DNA of 64,000 nucleotides from Streptococcus parauberis NCFD 2020 (GTDB lineage Bacteria; Bacillota; Bacilli; Lactobacillales; Streptococcaceae): NCBI RefSeq assembly GCF_000187935.1, contig NZ_AEUT02000001.1, positions 2,078,501 to 2,142,500 of the forward strand, read 5' to 3'. Shown piece by piece: positions 62,299 to 64,000 of this stretch (position 1 is its first letter; each line of letters starts with the position of its first letter). The notes under the pieces were generated by a model. It saw only the letters and a program-made list of their open reading frames with translations, ran no database searches and was not told where the DNA came from. The position numbers and the translations under genes were made by a program.

Positions 62299-62850
62299 AT
62301 GGACTATATTACTAAATTTGCTGAAGGTTTTATGAAACTTTTTCAACTAGGTGGAGAAACCTTTGTCAGCTGGATGACAGGAATTGTACCTGTAGTATTG
62401 ATGTTATTAGTAGCTATGAACGCGCTTATAGGATTACTGGGAGAAGAAAAAGTAAATAAACTTGCTGAGGTATCTGCACGAAATCCAATTAGTCGCTATA
62501 TGATCTTACCATTTATATCAGCATTTATGCTAGGGAATCCGATGGCTATTAGTATGGGACGATTTATGCCAGAGTACTACAAACCAAGTTATGTTGCCTC
62601 TCAAATGCAATTTTGTCACACATCAAATGGTGTTTTCCCTCATATCAATCCAGGAGAATTATTTGTTTGGATGGGAATTGCTTCAGGAATAAAGACATTA
62701 GGTTTGAGTCAGATGGAACTTGCTATTAGATACTTATTAGTAGGTTTGATCATGAACTTTGTCAGTGGTTGGGTGACCGATTTTACGACAGCTTATGTTT
62801 CTAAGCAACAAGGTGTTACCCTAAGTAAAACAATTGAATTAGATAAGTGA
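62299..62850 (+). CDS. srlA: Sorbitol PTS EIIC component (EIIC2)
   Basis: A 183-residue membrane protein of the GutA family. It has about four helices and [53 protein letters not shown], the family core. It forms the sugar channel with SrlE. AAAGGAG lies 8 nt before the ATG, overlapping the end of srlM. Confidence 0.92.
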   Translation: MDYITKFAEGFMKLFQLGGETFVSWMTGIVPVVLMLLVAMNALIGLLGEEKVNKLAEVSARNPISRYMILPFISAFMLGNPMAISMGRFMPEYYKPSYVASQMQFCHTSNGVFPHINPGELFVWMGIASGIKTLGLSQMELAIRYLLVGLIMNFVSGWVTDFTTAYVSKQQGVTLSKTIELDK

Positions 62851-62860
62851 GGATTTTAAA

Positions 62861-63850
62861 ATGACATATTCAAGTATTCGAGTTGAAAAAGGAAGTGGCG
62901 GATATGGTGGACCACTAATCATAACACCAACTGAACAAAAACATAAATTTATCTATATTACTGGTGGAGGCGAAAAACCGGAAATTGTTGATAAAATTTC
63001 TGAATTAACTGGCATGGAAGCTGTTAATGGTTTTAAAACATCGATTCCAGATGAAGAAGTAGCTTTAGCTATTGTAGATTGTGGTGGAACACTACGTTGT
63101 GGCATTTATCCCAAAAAAGGAATTCCAACGATCAACATAGTCGCTACAGGAAAAAGTGGCCCATTAGCACAATACATTAATGAAGATATTTATGTTTCTT
63201 CTGTAGGTATGAATCAAATTACTTCTACGCAAGAAAGTAAAGTTGAAAATATTAGTACTATCGAAGAAAAGAAAAAACCAACTTTTGATACTAGTAAAAA
63301 AATCACTGAGCAACGAGCTGAAAGCAGTTTTGTAGCTAGGATTGGAATGGGCGCTGGTAAAGTTGTTGCAACATTTAATCAGGCCGCTCGAGAAGCTATT
63401 CAAACACTCATCAATACAATTCTTCCATTTATGGCTTTTGTATCATTATTAATTGGTTTTATACAAGGTTCTGGGGTAGGTAACTGGTTAGCTAAATTAA
63501 TGATTCCACTTGCTGGAAATATATGGGGATTAATTTTAATTGGTTTTATCTGTTCATTGCCATTCTTATCACCATTATTAGGGCCTGGGGCAGTAATATC
63601 ACAAATTATTGGAACACTAATTGGTGTTGAGATTGGGAAAGGTAATATTCCACCACAGATGGCGTTACCTGCACTATTTGCCATTAACACACAAAATGGA
63701 TGTGATTTTATTCCAGTTGCCTTAGGTTTATCTGAAGCAGATGCTGAGACAGTTGAAGTAGGTGTACCTTCTGTACTTTATTCTCGTTTCTTAAATGGGG
63801 TACCTCGTGTTGTGGTAGCTTGGATTGCAAGTATTGGACTTTATCAGTAA
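62861..63850 (+). CDS. srlE: Sorbitol PTS EIIBC component
   Basis: A 329-residue protein. The N-terminal EIIB domain has [10 protein letters not shown] (phospho-Cys most likely Cys74). A linker (about 120-150) leads to the C-terminal EIIC1 membrane domain (about 180-329) with about four helices. It phosphorylates sorbitol on entry. It lies 10 bp after srlA. Confidence 0.93.
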   Translation: MTYSSIRVEKGSGGYGGPLIITPTEQKHKFIYITGGGEKPEIVDKISELTGMEAVNGFKTSIPDEEVALAIVDCGGTLRCGIYPKKGIPTINIVATGKSGPLAQYINEDIYVSSVGMNQITSTQESKVENISTIEEKKKPTFDTSKKITEQRAESSFVARIGMGAGKVVATFNQAAREAIQTLINTILPFMAFVSLLIGFIQGSGVGNWLAKLMIPLAGNIWGLILIGFICSLPFLSPLLGPGAVISQIIGTLIGVEIGKGNIPPQMALPALFAINTQNGCDFIPVALGLSEADAETVEVGVPSVLYSRFLNGVPRVVVAWIASIGLYQ

Positions 63851-63889
63851 AAGAAGTATAATAAAATAAAATTTGAAAAGGAAAATAAA

Positions 63890-64000
63890 ATGGTAAAAGT
63901 ATTTGAAACTAAAGTATTGGAAATTGGGTCAGAGGCTCAAAATATGATTGAAAACACAAATATGTTAATTCTATTTGGTGAAGGGGCTCCAGCTGACTTA
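63890..64000 (+). CDS. srlB: Sorbitol PTS EIIA component, partial at window end
   Basis: The first 37 codons (MVKVFETKVLEIGSEAQNM and NMLILFGEGAPADL) match the start of glucitol EIIA. AAAAGGAAA precedes the ATG. The catalytic His lies beyond the window. Confidence 0.85.
   Translation, partial: MVKVFETKVLEIGSEAQNMIENTNMLILFGEGAPADL

Overview
The window is AT-rich chromosomal DNA from a Streptococcus. The core genes, gene orders and signals all fit: ctsR-clpC and groESL under CtsR/HrcA, pbp2a-rpmG-secE-nusG, an ascorbate (ula) regulon, a fused OpuABC, PerR, a short 4.5S-type SRP RNA, and several sortase (LPXTG) surface proteins. The acidic M-like/lactoferrin-binding-like protein between nusG and leuS, together with the ula and sorbitol operons, points to the pyogenic group near S. 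uberis/S. parauberis. That species call is inference.

Layout. 0-5.6 kb: cold-shock protein, ctsR-clpC, groES-groEL, with recognisable CtsR and CIRCE operators. 5.7-8.6 kb: a decayed LPXTG zinc metallopeptidase with two in-frame stops and two frameshifts. 8.7-13.8 kb: a secreted C69 dipeptidase with promoter and cre site, a TcaA-like membrane protein, a pseudouridine synthase, a RidA-like protein. 13.8-19 kb: pbp2a, rpmG, secE, nusG (consensus promoter and leader hairpin), then the M-like LPXTG protein. 19.2-23.2 kb: leuS, glycerate kinase, a methyltransferase remnant. 23.3-31 kb: ulaABCDEF, ulaR and ulaG; the ulaA and ulaG promoters share a 35-bp operator-like element at identical spacing. 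31-43.9 kb: diacylglycerol kinase, opuAA-opuABC, polA, CoA-binding protein, perR, DUF975 protein, tgt, a CHY zinc-finger gene coupled to bioY behind a BirA-like site, a metallo-hydrolase, tadA and the SRP RNA.

43.9-57.4 kb is an accessory block between the SRP RNA and pgi. It starts with a wrecked IS110 element containing an IS3 fragment. Three genes in apparent operon order follow: a membrane-anchored thioredoxin-fold protein (CPHC), a G5-type LPXTG protein, and a 2818-residue LPXTG adhesin with a VWA domain, about ten isopeptide-type modules and a coiled coil. The giant protein has only two cysteines and they bracket the VWA domain. This suggests the thioredoxin-like protein is its disulfide catalyst. 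A broken lipoprotein gene closes the block. 57.6-64 kb: pgi, then the sorbitol PTS operon (srlD, srlR, srlM, srlA, srlE, start of srlB), cut by the window end.

The surface-protein set (metallopeptidase remnant, M-like protein, G5 protein, giant adhesin) looks like a host-interaction layer. The ula and srl operons are sugar-use modules, each with a PRD-type regulator and a predicted cre site. I saw no tRNA, rRNA, CRISPR array or prophage.
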